A DNA stretch of 64,000 bases. Source: Duganella sp. BuS-21 (GTDB taxonomy: Bacteria > Pseudomonadota > Gammaproteobacteria > Burkholderiales > Burkholderiaceae_D). The notes under the pieces are model-generated. The model saw only the letters and a program-made list of their open reading frames with translations, made no database searches and had not been told where the DNA came from. Below, in pieces: positions 17,581 to 26,209 of the stretch. Location of the stretch: NCBI GenBank assembly GCA_041874725.1, contig CP097466.1:4898001-4962000 (forward strand), read 5' to 3'. Each line of letters begins with the position of its first letter. Within the stretch, counting starts at the first letter, position 1. Position numbers and translations under genes: made by a program.

Positions 17581-18420
17581 TCACTTCTTCACCGTGCCCG
17601 GCACGCGCAGTTCGGCGTGGCCGAAATCCATCATGGTCCAGTTGCCGCCCCAGGTCAGCCCCGCCGCTTCGGCCGCCGCGCCGTAGAGCTGGTAGCCGCG
17701 CATGGCCCAGGGATCGCGTTCCGAAATCACCAGCTTGCCGTCGCGCAGGAAGGCGCAGTCGGCCGCCAGACCGAACTGATGGTAGCTCTGGAACGCCCTG
17801 GCATTGGTCACATTGGGGCCGGCGGCGGCCAGCGCGTTCTGCCGCTCCGGGCTGCGGTAGCCCTCCAGGATCGCCATGTCGTAACCGTGCCGCTCCTGCA
17901 TGATCCTGAACACCAGCAGCAGCCGCTGCGCGAACGCCGGATCGAGCAAGCGCCAGTTGCGGTTGGCGCTGTCGAGCATGGGCCGCACCAGCGTCACCTC
18001 GGCGGTGGTGAACACCGGCGGCGGCAACGGCGACGGCGCGGTCAGCTGCTCGCCATGCAGCAGACCGGCGATCTGGTCGTTGATGGCGTGCGTGTCGCTG
18101 TCGAAGCCGGACAACATGCTGCGGCCACTGAGCATCAGCGCCAGCAAGGGCGGCACGGCGAGCAGCACCGACGCCGCCGACAGCAGCAGATAGCGCTGCC
18201 TCAGGAAGCGCAGCGCGCTACGCAGCAAACCGCCGGCCTCGCGCCCCAGGCCGCCGAGCTGGCGCGCTCCCCGCCGCCCGCCGCCGCGCAATTGCTGACC
18301 GATGCGGCGGCTCAACGCATGCATCGACTGCACCACCACATCGCGCCCTACGGGAAACAGCAACAGCCAGGCGCAAAAACACGTCACCACAAAGAACAGC
18401 AGCACAGAAAAGAGAAACAT
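17581..18420 (-). CDS. membrane-anchored M15 family peptidoglycan peptidase
   Basis: The protein has an N-terminal membrane helix (MFLFSVLLFFVVTCFCAWLL), an Arg-rich cytoplasmic loop, a second helix near residue 100, and a C-terminal M15 domain with SYHQFGLAADCAF (zinc His and Asp) and DFGHAEL (zinc His). M15 enzymes cut peptidoglycan stem peptides. Related M15 proteins are encoded in type VI secretion loci, where they are thought to open the wall for the apparatus; its place beside the tssM remnant fits. I use the ATG at 18420, preceded by GGAG at a six-base spacing. Confidence 0.82.
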   Translation of the reverse strand: MFLFSVLLFFVVTCFCAWLLLFPVGRDVVVQSMHALSRRIGQQLRGGGRRGARQLGGLGREAGGLLRSALRFLRQRYLLLSAASVLLAVPPLLALMLSGRSMLSGFDSDTHAINDQIAGLLHGEQLTAPSPLPPPVFTTAEVTLVRPMLDSANRNWRLLDPAFAQRLLLVFRIMQERHGYDMAILEGYRSPERQNALAAAGPNVTNARAFQSYHQFGLAADCAFLRDGKLVISERDPWAMRGYQLYGAAAEAAGLTWGGNWTMMDFGHAELRVPGTVKK

Positions 18421-18522
18421 GGTGCGCTCCATCAAAACGGGCCGGCGCCACAGGCCGGACACTGCATCGTAGGCCGTTCGCAGCGCTGCGACCTCGGCCA
18501 GATCAAACGCAAGGGGAAAATC

Positions 18523-19326
18523 TTGAACACGTCAAAATCCAAACCCGACCTGCTGGCCGAGACCTCGCGTGGCGAGAGCCTACGCATCCTGGCGCAACTG
18601 GAACACGGCGCGCGCGCACCAGCCCATGCGGCGCGCCCAAGCGGCTGGACGATCGATGGATGGACTATCGGATTGTTTGCGCTGCTGCTGTTGATGTGCA
18701 GCGTGGCGTGGATTATGCACGATAAGACGATTACGCCGCAGACCTTCCGCCAGGGCTACAGCGGCGGCGTCACATCAGCGCCGGCGCGCAGATCGGCGCC
18801 GCCGTCGGCGGAGCATGCGCCGCAGGGCCAGCAGGCAGCCGCCATCATCAATATGCCGCCGGCCGCGCTGGCGGACGGCGACTCCGCCGTTGCGGCGGAG
18901 GACGGCGCAGAAACGCCCGCACACAGCGCGCAACGACGCACCGCTGCCAGCGTCTCACCGGCCCTGCCCGCCTCATGGGCCTCCGCGCCGCAGGCCGCAC
19001 GCGCGCTCGCGACCCAGCACAAGCCGCCCTCGCTGCCTGTGCGTGCGACGCCGCCGGCGACCAACGCCGCCGTCGCCGGCGCCACAGCACAAATCGGCGA
19101 CACCGACGTCACCCTGCTCACCGCCCTGGTGGCGCACGCCAACAAGACGGCAGCAGTCACGCCGGAACGGCCGCGCGACGTGGTCGAACGTCAGGAAGGC
19201 GACAGCACCGCGCCGCTGCTGACGCGCTGCAAGCAGCTGGGACTGATCGAAGGCATGCTATGCCGTTCACGCATCTGCTCCGGGCGCTGGGAAAGCGACG
19301 CCGCCTGCCGCGCGCCCAGCCACTGA
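18523..19326 (+). CDS. hypothetical single-pass membrane protein
   Basis: I do not recognise this 267-residue protein. It has a short cytoplasmic N-terminus, one membrane helix (WTIGLFALLLLMCSVAWIM, about residues 46-64), a long Ala/Pro-rich low-complexity linker, and a compact C-terminal end with four cysteines (CKQLGLIEGMLCRSRICSG ... ACRA). The cysteines could form disulfides in the periplasm. The TTG start at 18523 has AAGGGG seven bases upstream; no ATG fits. It is divergent from the M15 peptidase gene and convergent with the GST. Confidence 0.6.
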   Translation: MNTSKSKPDLLAETSRGESLRILAQLEHGARAPAHAARPSGWTIDGWTIGLFALLLLMCSVAWIMHDKTITPQTFRQGYSGGVTSAPARRSAPPSAEHAPQGQQAAAIINMPPAALADGDSAVAAEDGAETPAHSAQRRTAASVSPALPASWASAPQAARALATQHKPPSLPVRATPPATNAAVAGATAQIGDTDVTLLTALVAHANKTAAVTPERPRDVVERQEGDSTAPLLTRCKQLGLIEGMLCRSRICSGRWESDAACRAPSH

Positions 19327-20031
19327 TCAACCGCGCGCGGGAATGTTCAGTCCTCGGGCCACGGCAGGCCGCGCCACGAACGCGTTCAGCACGCGCTGCA
19401 CATTGGTGAATTTTTCGAACTCGACCAGTTCGCCGGCGCCGTAGAAACCGACCAGGTTGCGCACCCACGGGAAGATGGCGATGTCGGCGATGGTGTAGTC
19501 ATCGCCCATGATCCACTGGCGGGCTTCCAGGCGCTGCTCCAGCACGGCCAGCAGGCGTTTCGATTCGTTGATGTAGCGGTCGCGCGGGCGCTTGTCCTCG
19601 TACTCCTTGCCGGCGAACTTGTGGAAGAAGCCCACCTGGCCGAACATCGGCCCCACGCCGCCCATCTGGAACATCACCCACTGGATGGTTTCGTAGCGGC
19701 CGGCGGCATCCTTCGGCAACAGCTGGCCGGTCTTCTCGGCGATGTACAGCAAGATCGCGCCGGACTCAAACAGCGGCAGCGGCTTGCCGTCCGGGCCATT
19801 CGGATCGATGATGGCCGGAATCTTGTTGTTGGGATTCAGCGACAGGAATTCCGGCGACAGCTGATCGTTGGTCTCGAAGCTGACCAGGTGCGGCTCGTAG
19901 GCCAGGCCGGTTTCCTCGAGCGCGATCGACACCTTCACGCCATTCGGCGTCGGCAGCGAGTACAACTGCAGGCGTTCGGGATGCTGGGCCGGCCATTTGC
20001 CGGAGATAGGAAATGCGGACAGGTCTGCCAT
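19327..20031 (-). CDS. glutathione S-transferase (YghU/YfcG-like)
   Basis: The 234-residue protein has the Nu-class-like GST N-terminus with LYSLPTPNGVKVSIALEE, the NPNNKIPAIIDPNG loop with the cis-proline, and FESGAILLYIAEKTG that binds the glutathione gamma-glutamyl group. The C-terminal domain contains the N-capping motif IADIAIFPWVRN. YghU/YfcG enzymes act as glutathione-dependent disulfide reductases. It is convergent with the preceding membrane protein gene, their stops adjoining. Confidence 0.88.
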   Translation of the reverse strand: MADLSAFPISGKWPAQHPERLQLYSLPTPNGVKVSIALEETGLAYEPHLVSFETNDQLSPEFLSLNPNNKIPAIIDPNGPDGKPLPLFESGAILLYIAEKTGQLLPKDAAGRYETIQWVMFQMGGVGPMFGQVGFFHKFAGKEYEDKRPRDRYINESKRLLAVLEQRLEARQWIMGDDYTIADIAIFPWVRNLVGFYGAGELVEFEKFTNVQRVLNAFVARPAVARGLNIPARG

Positions 20032-20202
20032 GGTTTAACGCTTTCGAAAAGAAAATGTCCGTCGATTATCTATGAAGCGCGGAAAACCTGCTGGCGACCA
20101 GCCACTGCGGCCTCTCCCCCAACTTTTGTGGCTATTATGGTAATATCGATTCGCCGGATGAGCTATCCAACCATCCGTCTCCAAGCAGCGAAATGCCTCG
20201 CC

Positions 20203-21354
20203 ATGATCCAGCTTGATCCGCGCACCATCGTCTTCTTCTCCTCCGTCCTCGCAGCATTGATGACGCTGATCTTGCTCACCCTCAGGAGCAGCTTCGGCCA
20301 GCATCTGCGCGGCATGCTGGCCTGGGCCGCCGGCACCGCCCTGTTCTCGATCGCAAGCGCGCTGTATGCGCTGCGCGGACAATGGAACGAGCTCTTCACC
20401 GTAGTGCTTGGCAACGGCCTGTTCATGGCGACGGCCTGCTACTGGACCGCCGGCACCTTGCGCTTCTACGGCGTCAATCCCCGTCCACGGCTGCTGGTGT
20501 TGACCTGTGCGGCCATCACCGTGCTGATCTGGTGGTTTCTGCAGGTATCGCCGAATTACCAGGTCAGGCTGATGGCATTTACCGCCACCGGCTGCGTGCT
20601 GTATGCGATTCAGGCGGTGGTGTCCGCGCGTTACGGCGAACGCCATGCCGTATCGTGGTTTTTTACCGGATCGCTGGTGGTGTCGGCGCTATTCATGTTC
20701 GTGCGCTTTGTCAGCGGCGCGTTCGCGCTGGAACCCAACGCCCACTTCCTGTCCGAGGACTGGGTGCAGATCTGCTACCTGTTGTTCGCCAACTCCGTGA
20801 CGCTGCTGCTCTCGACCGGATTCTTCATGGTCGCCTCGAGGAAAATCCAGTCGCAGCTGAACGAACTGTCGCGCCACGACTCGCTGACCGGCATCCTGAA
20901 CCGCCGCGCCTTTCTCGAGCAATGCAACACCGAACAGACGCGCCACCTGCGCCACCAGCGCCCGCTGTCGATGATCCTGATCGATATCGACCACTTCAAA
21001 AAGGTCAACGACACCTACGGCCATGCGGCGGGCGACGCCGTGTTGATCGGCGTGTGCGACGCCGTGCAGGCGCTGCTGCGGAAAAGCGACGCGCTGGGAC
21101 GGATCGGCGGCGAGGAATTTGCCATCCTGCTGCCCGAGACCGGCATCAACTCGGCCCACACGCTGGCCGAGCGCATCCGCAACGGCGTGGCCGACACCAA
21201 GATGATGGGCGGCCTGGCAGTGACCCTGAGCCTGGGCGTGACCACCTTCACCACCGAGTACGACCGGCCGCAGGACGCCATGCGGCGCGCCGACACCGCC
21301 CTCTACCAGGCCAAATCCGAGGGACGCAACCGAACGGTCCTCGCGCTGGCCTGA
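20203..21354 (+). CDS. membrane diguanylate cyclase (GGDEF)
   Basis: Residues 1-200 hold six or so membrane helices (TIVFFSSVLAALMTLILLTL, then YALRGQ ... WWFLQVS ... FTGSLVVSALFMF). A GGDEF domain follows, with DSLTGILNRRAF, IDIDHFKKVNDTYGHAAGD and the active-site motif GGEEF. No inhibitory RxxD motif precedes GGEEF in an obvious form. It should make cyclic di-GMP from two GTP. The ATG at 20203 matches the family N-terminus; an in-frame ATG at 20158 would add 15 residues. Confidence 0.9.
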   Translation: MIQLDPRTIVFFSSVLAALMTLILLTLRSSFGQHLRGMLAWAAGTALFSIASALYALRGQWNELFTVVLGNGLFMATACYWTAGTLRFYGVNPRPRLLVLTCAAITVLIWWFLQVSPNYQVRLMAFTATGCVLYAIQAVVSARYGERHAVSWFFTGSLVVSALFMFVRFVSGAFALEPNAHFLSEDWVQICYLLFANSVTLLLSTGFFMVASRKIQSQLNELSRHDSLTGILNRRAFLEQCNTEQTRHLRHQRPLSMILIDIDHFKKVNDTYGHAAGDAVLIGVCDAVQALLRKSDALGRIGGEEFAILLPETGINSAHTLAERIRNGVADTKMMGGLAVTLSLGVTTFTTEYDRPQDAMRRADTALYQAKSEGRNRTVLALA

Positions 21355-21945
21355 AAAGTAAAGCCAAGACGAGCAACAGCTCCCCCACCAGCTCCAGCGG
21401 CATCATCACATATGACCAAAATGGCAAAACGTCCAAAATCGATATGGCCGCAGGGTGCTCCTACGAATACCTGCCGCCGTTTGACGTCTACTTGCCAGCC
21501 TCCGTACGCCTGGACACCACCTGGGACGCCACTATCTCGCGCAAATATAGCTGTCTTTACTCCAGCAACACATCGACGGATACGCTGACACTAAAAGGCA
21601 AAGTGCTGGGTCAGGAAAGCATCACGGCTGCAGCAGGCACGTTCTCGACGATCAAGTACAACACCACACTCTCCCGCGTCACCCAGGAATTCTCCCTGGT
21701 AACCGAATCAACCTGCTGGGCCGATCCCGATTCCGGCGTCAACATCCAATGCGACAGCGTCCAAACCTACACCGACTCCAAGCCGCAGAACAATTACGTG
21801 TCCACCACAACCGAAGAGCTGGTCGCCTACTCCCACGCCAGCACCCAGCGCCAAAAACTGAGCACCGAACGCTACGCCGGCAGCTGGGCCGGGACCTTCG
21901 TCGGCGACGATCACGGTTACTGCACCACCAATAAGAACGGCGTCA
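21355..21945 (+). pseudogene. fragment of a lipoprotein-like gene
   Basis: Right after the cyclase stop, in a different frame, about 195 codons read as a coherent Ser/Thr-rich extracellular protein (ITYDQNGKTSKIDM, LDTTWDATISRKYSC, AAGTFSTIKYNTTLSRVTQ, STERYAGSWAGTFVGDD). There is no start codon, signal peptide or ribosome site, and the frame runs into a terminator at the other end. It looks like a gene truncated at both ends, from the family of Oxalobacteraceae surface lipoproteins. Family identity is from memory and uncertain. Confidence 0.55.
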
Positions 21946-21959
21946 ATTGGCCGAAACGC

Positions 21960-21992
21960 AAAAAGCCCAGCCTGCGAAGGCTGGGCTTTTTT
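21960..21992. terminator. bidirectional rho-independent terminator
   Basis: AAAAAGCCCAGCC and GGCTGGGCTTTTTT pair around a six-base loop, giving T runs on either strand. It serves the PEP-CTERM gene from the right and the cyclase side from the left. Confidence 0.88.
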
Positions 21993-22006
21993 ATCTGGCA
22001 TTTCGA

Positions 22007-22738
22007 TCACGCCGTTTTTTTGCGGAGGGCGGCAACACCCGTCAGGCACAAGCCGGCCAACAGCATGGCGTAGGTCTGCGGTTCCGGCACGGCCGTCAGG
22101 ATGATATTGTCCAATGCGAACTGGCCCTGGTTGGTGCTGAAGGCGGAACAGCTCCCGGTGCCACCGTTGCAGAAATAGCCGTAGACGAACAGGTCGGTAA
22201 CGATGCCATCGGTCAGCGCGCCGGAACCGCCCAGACGTGTGCCACCGGTCGTTGGGATATTCATGAAAGCGCCACTGCTTTTGAGGGGATAGTAGAACGA
22301 CGCATAGCTGCCATCGGCGCGATCGGCCTCGACCGCGAGGTAGACGGTGCTGCCGGCTGGCGCTTCGAACACTGGAATGTAGGCTGCCGACATGCCGCCG
22401 AACAAAATCTGACCGCCGCTCACGTGTCCCAAATGGGCGATGCCATCATTGTAAACACTCAGGAAATTCGTCTTATTGTCTTTGGGGCATACACTGTTAT
22501 AGCAAGTATCGGAGTCATTGCCGTTGGAGAGCGCGCCTATCAGTCCACCCGGGCCATTGATATCCTGCATGTCGATGAAATAAGCGCCTTGGGTCAGGTA
22601 GTCGCCGCCGAGCAACAGCGGAGCGAATGGAACGTTGGAGGCGTCCACGGTTTCAAAGTCAATGACATAGGCGTTGGCCGCCCCGGCAAATAACAATGGC
22701 GCCGCAGCGGCCAGCGTGGATCGCAATAACTGTTTCAT
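22007..22738 (-). CDS. PEP-CTERM sorting domain protein
   Basis: The 243-residue exported protein has a signal peptide (MKQLLRSTLAAAAPLLFAGA) and a C-terminal PEP-CTERM signal: VPEPQTYAM, a hydrophobic helix and a basic tail ALRKKTA. Exosortase (EpsH/XrtA type) cleaves such signals during export with exopolysaccharide. Its body has no domain that I recognise, apart from a lectin-like beta-rich pattern and a Cys pair (CYNSVC). It resembles the NF038120-type PEP-CTERM proteins, with moderate certainty. No exosortase gene is in the window. Confidence 0.88.
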   Translation of the reverse strand: MKQLLRSTLAAAAPLLFAGAANAYVIDFETVDASNVPFAPLLLGGDYLTQGAYFIDMQDINGPGGLIGALSNGNDSDTCYNSVCPKDNKTNFLSVYNDGIAHLGHVSGGQILFGGMSAAYIPVFEAPAGSTVYLAVEADRADGSYASFYYPLKSSGAFMNIPTTGGTRLGGSGALTDGIVTDLFVYGYFCNGGTGSCSAFSTNQGQFALDNIILTAVPEPQTYAMLLAGLCLTGVAALRKKTA

Positions 22739-22877
22739 GAATGGGCCCCAAGTGGTTTTTTGTTAAAAATGAATTTGATTTTTACAACAGCCCACTAGAT
22801 CACAAAACAAAGATTGCGTAAAGAGAAAGCTTCATCAGTTACACTACCGGATTAACCGCCTCCGGAAAGAACCAACG

Positions 22878-24524
22878 ATGCGTGCCCGTCTCCTTTGCGC
22901 CAGTTTGATCACCGCCTTCACCATCGCCGGCTGCGGCGGGGATACGGCGAGTCAGTCCACCGCTGCGCCCCAGCGCATGCGCATGGGGGGAAGCGTCGTG
23001 CAAACCAGCGCGGCGGCGCCCATCGTCTTCAATGGCTTGCGCGGCAACTACAGCATCGCGCCAAGCGCCGAAGGCTACCTGGTAACGGACTTGACCGGCG
23101 GCGAGGCGCCGCGCACGGTGGCGGCAACGGCCCGCCTGCGCTTCAGCGACACCTCGCTGTCGTTTGACATCGACGGCATCCCGGGCCAGACCTACCGCCT
23201 GTACCGCGCCGCCTTTGCGCGCACGCCTGACGCGGCCGGCCTCGGCTACTGGATCGGCGTGCTCGACCAGGGCGCCGACCTCGGCTCGGCGGCCCAGGGC
23301 TTTGTCGACTCGGACGAATTCCGCACGCTATACGTCAACGCCAGCACCAATACCGCCGTGATCAACCAGTACTATCAGAACGTGCTGAACCGGGCTGGCG
23401 ACCAGCCCGGCATCGACTACTGGGTCAACATCCTCGACACCAGGAGCGCCAACTTGGCCGGCGTGCTGACCGGCTTCAGCGAGAGCGCAGAAAACAAGAG
23501 CGGCACCGCCGGCGCCGTGCAGAACGGCATCAGCTACCTGGAGTATGGCGTCAGCTACCCCGGCCTCGGCCCGACCTTCCCGCTGCGCTCGGCTTATCAC
23601 CAGCGCATCATCACCCCGGCCACCGATTACCTGACATTGTCGGGCAGCTGCACCGGCTACGCCTCGCTGACCAGGCTGGCCACGACCACGCGCACATTCG
23701 AAGGCATCAGCGCGCTGCCGGCCACGACCAATGTCAGCCTCGGCCTGACCACCTGCTCGCCGACGCGCCTTACCTGGACCCTCGACGACTATTTCGACAG
23801 CAGCGACGCCCTGCTCGGTAGCAGCCAAACCAGCAGCTATTACAGCGTCAGCAGCGGCTCACAGCGCAGCCTGCCACCAGTGGCCAAGATCGGCGATGGC
23901 GGCGTGTATGCAACGCAGCAGCTTTACGCCGACACCACCAAAGCGGTCAGCGCCGGCCAGCGCGTGCTGAGCTATGCGGTCACGGCGGATGGCGCCGCCA
24001 GCGGCAGCGCCGTCCTCAAGCTGAGCGCTGCGCATACCAGCACCACCGGCCAGTCAACCTTCACACGCTCGCTTAGCTATCGCATCGGCGCCAACGGCGA
24101 GCTCGTCCTGCTGAGCATGGACGAACTGTATTCCAACGGCATCCAGTTGGTCTACACCGCCACGCCGGCCTCGGCCCAGCCTGCCAAGCTGACGGTAATC
24201 GACACCCTGGTGGGCAGCGGCAACCCGACAGTCGCAGGACAGACGCTGACGGTTAACTACACCGGCTGGCTGTACGATCCGTCCAAGCCTGACTTCAAGG
24301 GCCAGCAGTTCGACACCTCGGCCGGGCGCGGCAGTTTCAGTTTCCAGCTGGGCGTAGGCCGTGTGATCCAAGGCTGGGACCAGGGCATGACCGGCATGAA
24401 AATTGGCGGCAAGCGCACCTTGCTCATTCCTGGCGTACTCGGATACGGCACCAGCGGCAGCGGTGCCAGCATTCCTGGCAACGCGGCGCTGGTGTTCGAT
24501 GTGGAACTCATCAGCGTTCAGTAA
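22878..24524 (+). CDS. lipoprotein with DUF4214 repeats and C-terminal FKBP domain
   Basis: A lipoprotein signal peptide (FTIAGCGG lipobox, Cys 19) precedes a DUF4214 region at about 110-215 with two helical repeats (YRLYRAAFARTPDAAGLGYW and YYQNVLNRAGDQPGIDYWVN), a Thr/Ser-rich beta region, and an FKBP-type peptidyl-prolyl isomerase domain from about 440 to 548 (LTVNYTGWLYD, FQLGVGRVIQGWDQGM, LLIPGVLGYG). The FKBP active-site aromatic residues are largely present. DUF4214 occurs in S-layer and surface proteins, so an outer-membrane-attached folding factor is plausible. Confidence 0.85.
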   Translation: MRARLLCASLITAFTIAGCGGDTASQSTAAPQRMRMGGSVVQTSAAAPIVFNGLRGNYSIAPSAEGYLVTDLTGGEAPRTVAATARLRFSDTSLSFDIDGIPGQTYRLYRAAFARTPDAAGLGYWIGVLDQGADLGSAAQGFVDSDEFRTLYVNASTNTAVINQYYQNVLNRAGDQPGIDYWVNILDTRSANLAGVLTGFSESAENKSGTAGAVQNGISYLEYGVSYPGLGPTFPLRSAYHQRIITPATDYLTLSGSCTGYASLTRLATTTRTFEGISALPATTNVSLGLTTCSPTRLTWTLDDYFDSSDALLGSSQTSSYYSVSSGSQRSLPPVAKIGDGGVYATQQLYADTTKAVSAGQRVLSYAVTADGAASGSAVLKLSAAHTSTTGQSTFTRSLSYRIGANGELVLLSMDELYSNGIQLVYTATPASAQPAKLTVIDTLVGSGNPTVAGQTLTVNYTGWLYDPSKPDFKGQQFDTSAGRGSFSFQLGVGRVIQGWDQGMTGMKIGGKRTLLIPGVLGYGTSGSGASIPGNAALVFDVELISVQ

Positions 24525-24553
24525 TCCTTTTCCCCTCATTTGTAAGCGTAGCT

Positions 24554-24883
24554 ATGCAACTAACAAACTTCAGCGATACATTTTCCGACAACCTCGCCCT
24601 GATTCCCTTGATGGATGCGGTTGCAGCAATCGACCTGGTCGACCAGTCAGGCGCTTCCGTGGCAAAGATCGAAAATAAACCAGGTCAAGCGGGATCGCTC
24701 CGGGTTTATTGCTGGCTGGCCGAAAAGCTCGGTGCGATTACCCCCGAAGCAGCGGAGGCAGGCCTGAAGATTTATGCCGAACACACGCAGGATGCCCGCA
24801 CCAACCCGGGCAAACATCCGAACATCGACCGCCTGTTCAATATTAAAACGCCAGATCAAACCCTGCAGGTAAAACGCCTGTAA
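24554..24883 (+). CDS. DUF2322 family protein
   Basis: This 109-residue soluble protein (MQLTNFSDTFSDNLALIPLM, then IDLVDQSGASVAKIENKPGQ, ending NIDRLFNIK) fits the small DUF2322 family of betaproteobacteria; that name is from memory. The function is unknown. It starts 29 bases after the FKBP lipoprotein stop and ends at a strong terminator, so the two may be cotranscribed. It is the last ordinary gene before the tRNA-Asn island. Confidence 0.7.
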   Translation: MQLTNFSDTFSDNLALIPLMDAVAAIDLVDQSGASVAKIENKPGQAGSLRVYCWLAEKLGAITPEAAEAGLKIYAEHTQDARTNPGKHPNIDRLFNIKTPDQTLQVKRL

Positions 24884-24905
24884 GCCCTCGTCTAGCCGTA
24901 AACGC

Positions 24906-24937
24906 AAAAACCCAGCCGGATGAGGGCTGGGTTTTTG
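24906..24937. terminator. terminator of the DUF2322 gene / old tRNA-Asn
   Basis: AAAAACCCAGCC pairs with GGCTGGGTTTTT around a short loop. The same type of hairpin lies 3' of every intact tRNA-Asn in this window, so here it probably marks the original tRNA-Asn 3' flank. Confidence 0.85.
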
Positions 24938-24953
24938 AGATACTACGAATTGG

Positions 24954-24999
24954 TGGCTACCCGACCTGGACTCGAACCAGGGACCTGCGGATTAACAGT
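24954..24999 (-). repeat. tRNA-Asn 3' fragment (candidate att site)
   Basis: 46 bases match the 3' end of the intact tRNA-Asn genes (CCA end, T-arm, and anticodon arm up to GTT) with one mismatch, then diverge. The fragment is on the same strand as, and to the left of, the intact gene at 34,686-34,761. That is what integration of an element at the 3' end of tRNA-Asn leaves behind. Confidence 0.88.
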
Positions 25000-25056
25000 T
25001 CGGTGATGTGGCCAGTTGCTCGAAATTATACCGTCTACGAGGCGCGTATTCAGTTG

Positions 25057-25368
25057 CTATGCTTCTGCTGCGGCACGGATAGGTGCGAGAGCGGCTTGTG
25101 CTTCCCTTGGCATCTTTTCGATGACACTCAGGAAGGCGACGGCAGTGGCATCAGGCTGACGCCGTCCCTGCTCCCACCCTTTGAGCGTTGCCAGTGGAAT
25201 GCGAAAGGTCAACGCAAATGTTTGTTGGGACATCTTCAAGCTCTCGCGCAGAGTGCGTACATTGGGGATATGCAACTCATGCACCTGCGCAGCTTTCGAT
25301 TGCCCTTTCGCGTAAGCAACGGCCTGATTCAGGCTCTCGATCAAATCATTACCAAAATCAGCTCCCAT
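25057..25368 (-). CDS. HTH antitoxin/regulator (NadS/HigA-like)
   Basis: The 103-residue protein has an Xre-type helix-turn-helix near its centre (LRESLKMSQQTFALTFRIPLATLKGWEQG, key residues S-Q-Q-x-F and L-x-G-W-E) with an N-terminal extension, as in NadS and HigA antitoxins. It would bind the toxin and repress their shared promoter. It starts one base after the toxin stop, with AAAGGAG inside the toxin 3' end. Toxin-first order is typical of HigBA-like pairs. Confidence 0.85.
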   Translation of the reverse strand: MGADFGNDLIESLNQAVAYAKGQSKAAQVHELHIPNVRTLRESLKMSQQTFALTFRIPLATLKGWEQGRRQPDATAVAFLSVIEKMPREAQAALAPIRAAAEA

Positions 25369-25369
25369 C

Positions 25370-25741
25370 TCAATCTCCTTTCACGGCGTGATTTTCTTTC
25401 AGCGCCGCCGTTAGTTTCGTTACTTGCCGTTTCTGATCCTGGGTCATGTCAATACTCGCGGCCTTTGCATAGGCAAGAAGCATGTAGATCGGCACGTTTG
25501 CGTGATAGTAGAAATAAATCACCCGTGCGCCGCCGCGCTTACCGGCCCCAGCTCTGGCCCATCGCAGTTTTCGGACTCCGCCAGTCCCCGGAATAACGTC
25601 CCCGCTTTCCGGGTTGCGGGCCACGTAGTCAATCAACTCGGCCCGTTCCTCATTTGTCCAGAGCGCCCTCGCCAAATTCAAGAATGCAGGCGTCTCAACG
25701 ATGGTGATCGGTTTGGTCTCCATTCCTCGATGGTACGTCAT
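25370..25741 (-). CDS. RelE/HigB-family toxin
   Basis: The 123-residue protein resembles RelE/ParE-superfamily toxins: TPAFLNLARALWTNEERAEL, then GDVIPGTGGVRKLRWARAG, RGGARVIYFYYHANVPIYML, and a Lys-rich tail. The pattern G-x-R-K-x-R-W ... G-A-R-V-I-Y-F is characteristic of mRNA interferases of the NadS-linked type. It forms a toxin-antitoxin operon with the following HTH gene at the left end of the island. The ATG at 25741 is used; the one at 25723 is an alternative. Confidence 0.85.
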   Translation of the reverse strand: MTYHRGMETKPITIVETPAFLNLARALWTNEERAELIDYVARNPESGDVIPGTGGVRKLRWARAGAGKRGGARVIYFYYHANVPIYMLLAYAKAASIDMTQDQKRQVTKLTAALKENHAVKGD

Positions 25742-25832
25742 TGACGCCCGTCACTCAAGAACAAACGTCATTTACTCCGGGCTTACCTCACCCCTCGCCC
25801 CAACGGCTTCACCAAGTGAGTATTCTCACCCG

Positions 25833-25993
25833 CGCCGCCACCTGTTCTCGCTCACCGCCGCCACCTGTGCTCGCCGACCGCCGCCACCTATTCGCACTGA
25901 CCGCCGCCACCCAGTCTCGTAAACCGCCGCCAATCACTCTCATGTATCGCCGCCATCGGATCTCATAAGTCGCCGCCACCTGTTCGCAGAACA
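25833..25993. repeat. seven 23-bp direct repeats in exact register
   Basis: CGCCGCCA starts at 25833, 25856, 25879, 25902, 25925, 25948 and 25971, always 23 bp apart; consensus about CGCCGCCACCTGTTCGC plus six variable bases. There are no unique spacers, so it is not a CRISPR array. Exact spacing near two helical turns suits arrays of protein-binding sites, such as replication iterons or the multi-site ends of IS21-family elements. No istA/istB or rep gene is adjacent. Confidence 0.9.
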
Positions 25994-26209
25994 TTCTGGG
26001 TGGGAAGGAGTGCGATATGGTTTGACTCTGACAACTTCGCTGTCGAGCCCTGCCTTTCGGCGCATCCGTGTTCACGTCACCGTCGAGTGACATTTCGCGT
26101 ATTTTCCAGCTAGACAAAATGCTATTCTCTGGGCAAGCCAATTTTGGCAAATAGAGACATTCAGGCAGTCCATGCAAGGGGCCGTCCGGCGTTTCGTGAG
26201 GAATGTTCT

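Noticed and set aside
24954..24999. A working tRNA-Asn gene
   Set aside because: The 5' half is missing; sequence diverges within the anticodon stem.
25833..25993. CRISPR array
   Set aside because: The 23-bp period leaves no room for spacers; the repeats abut and no cas genes are near.
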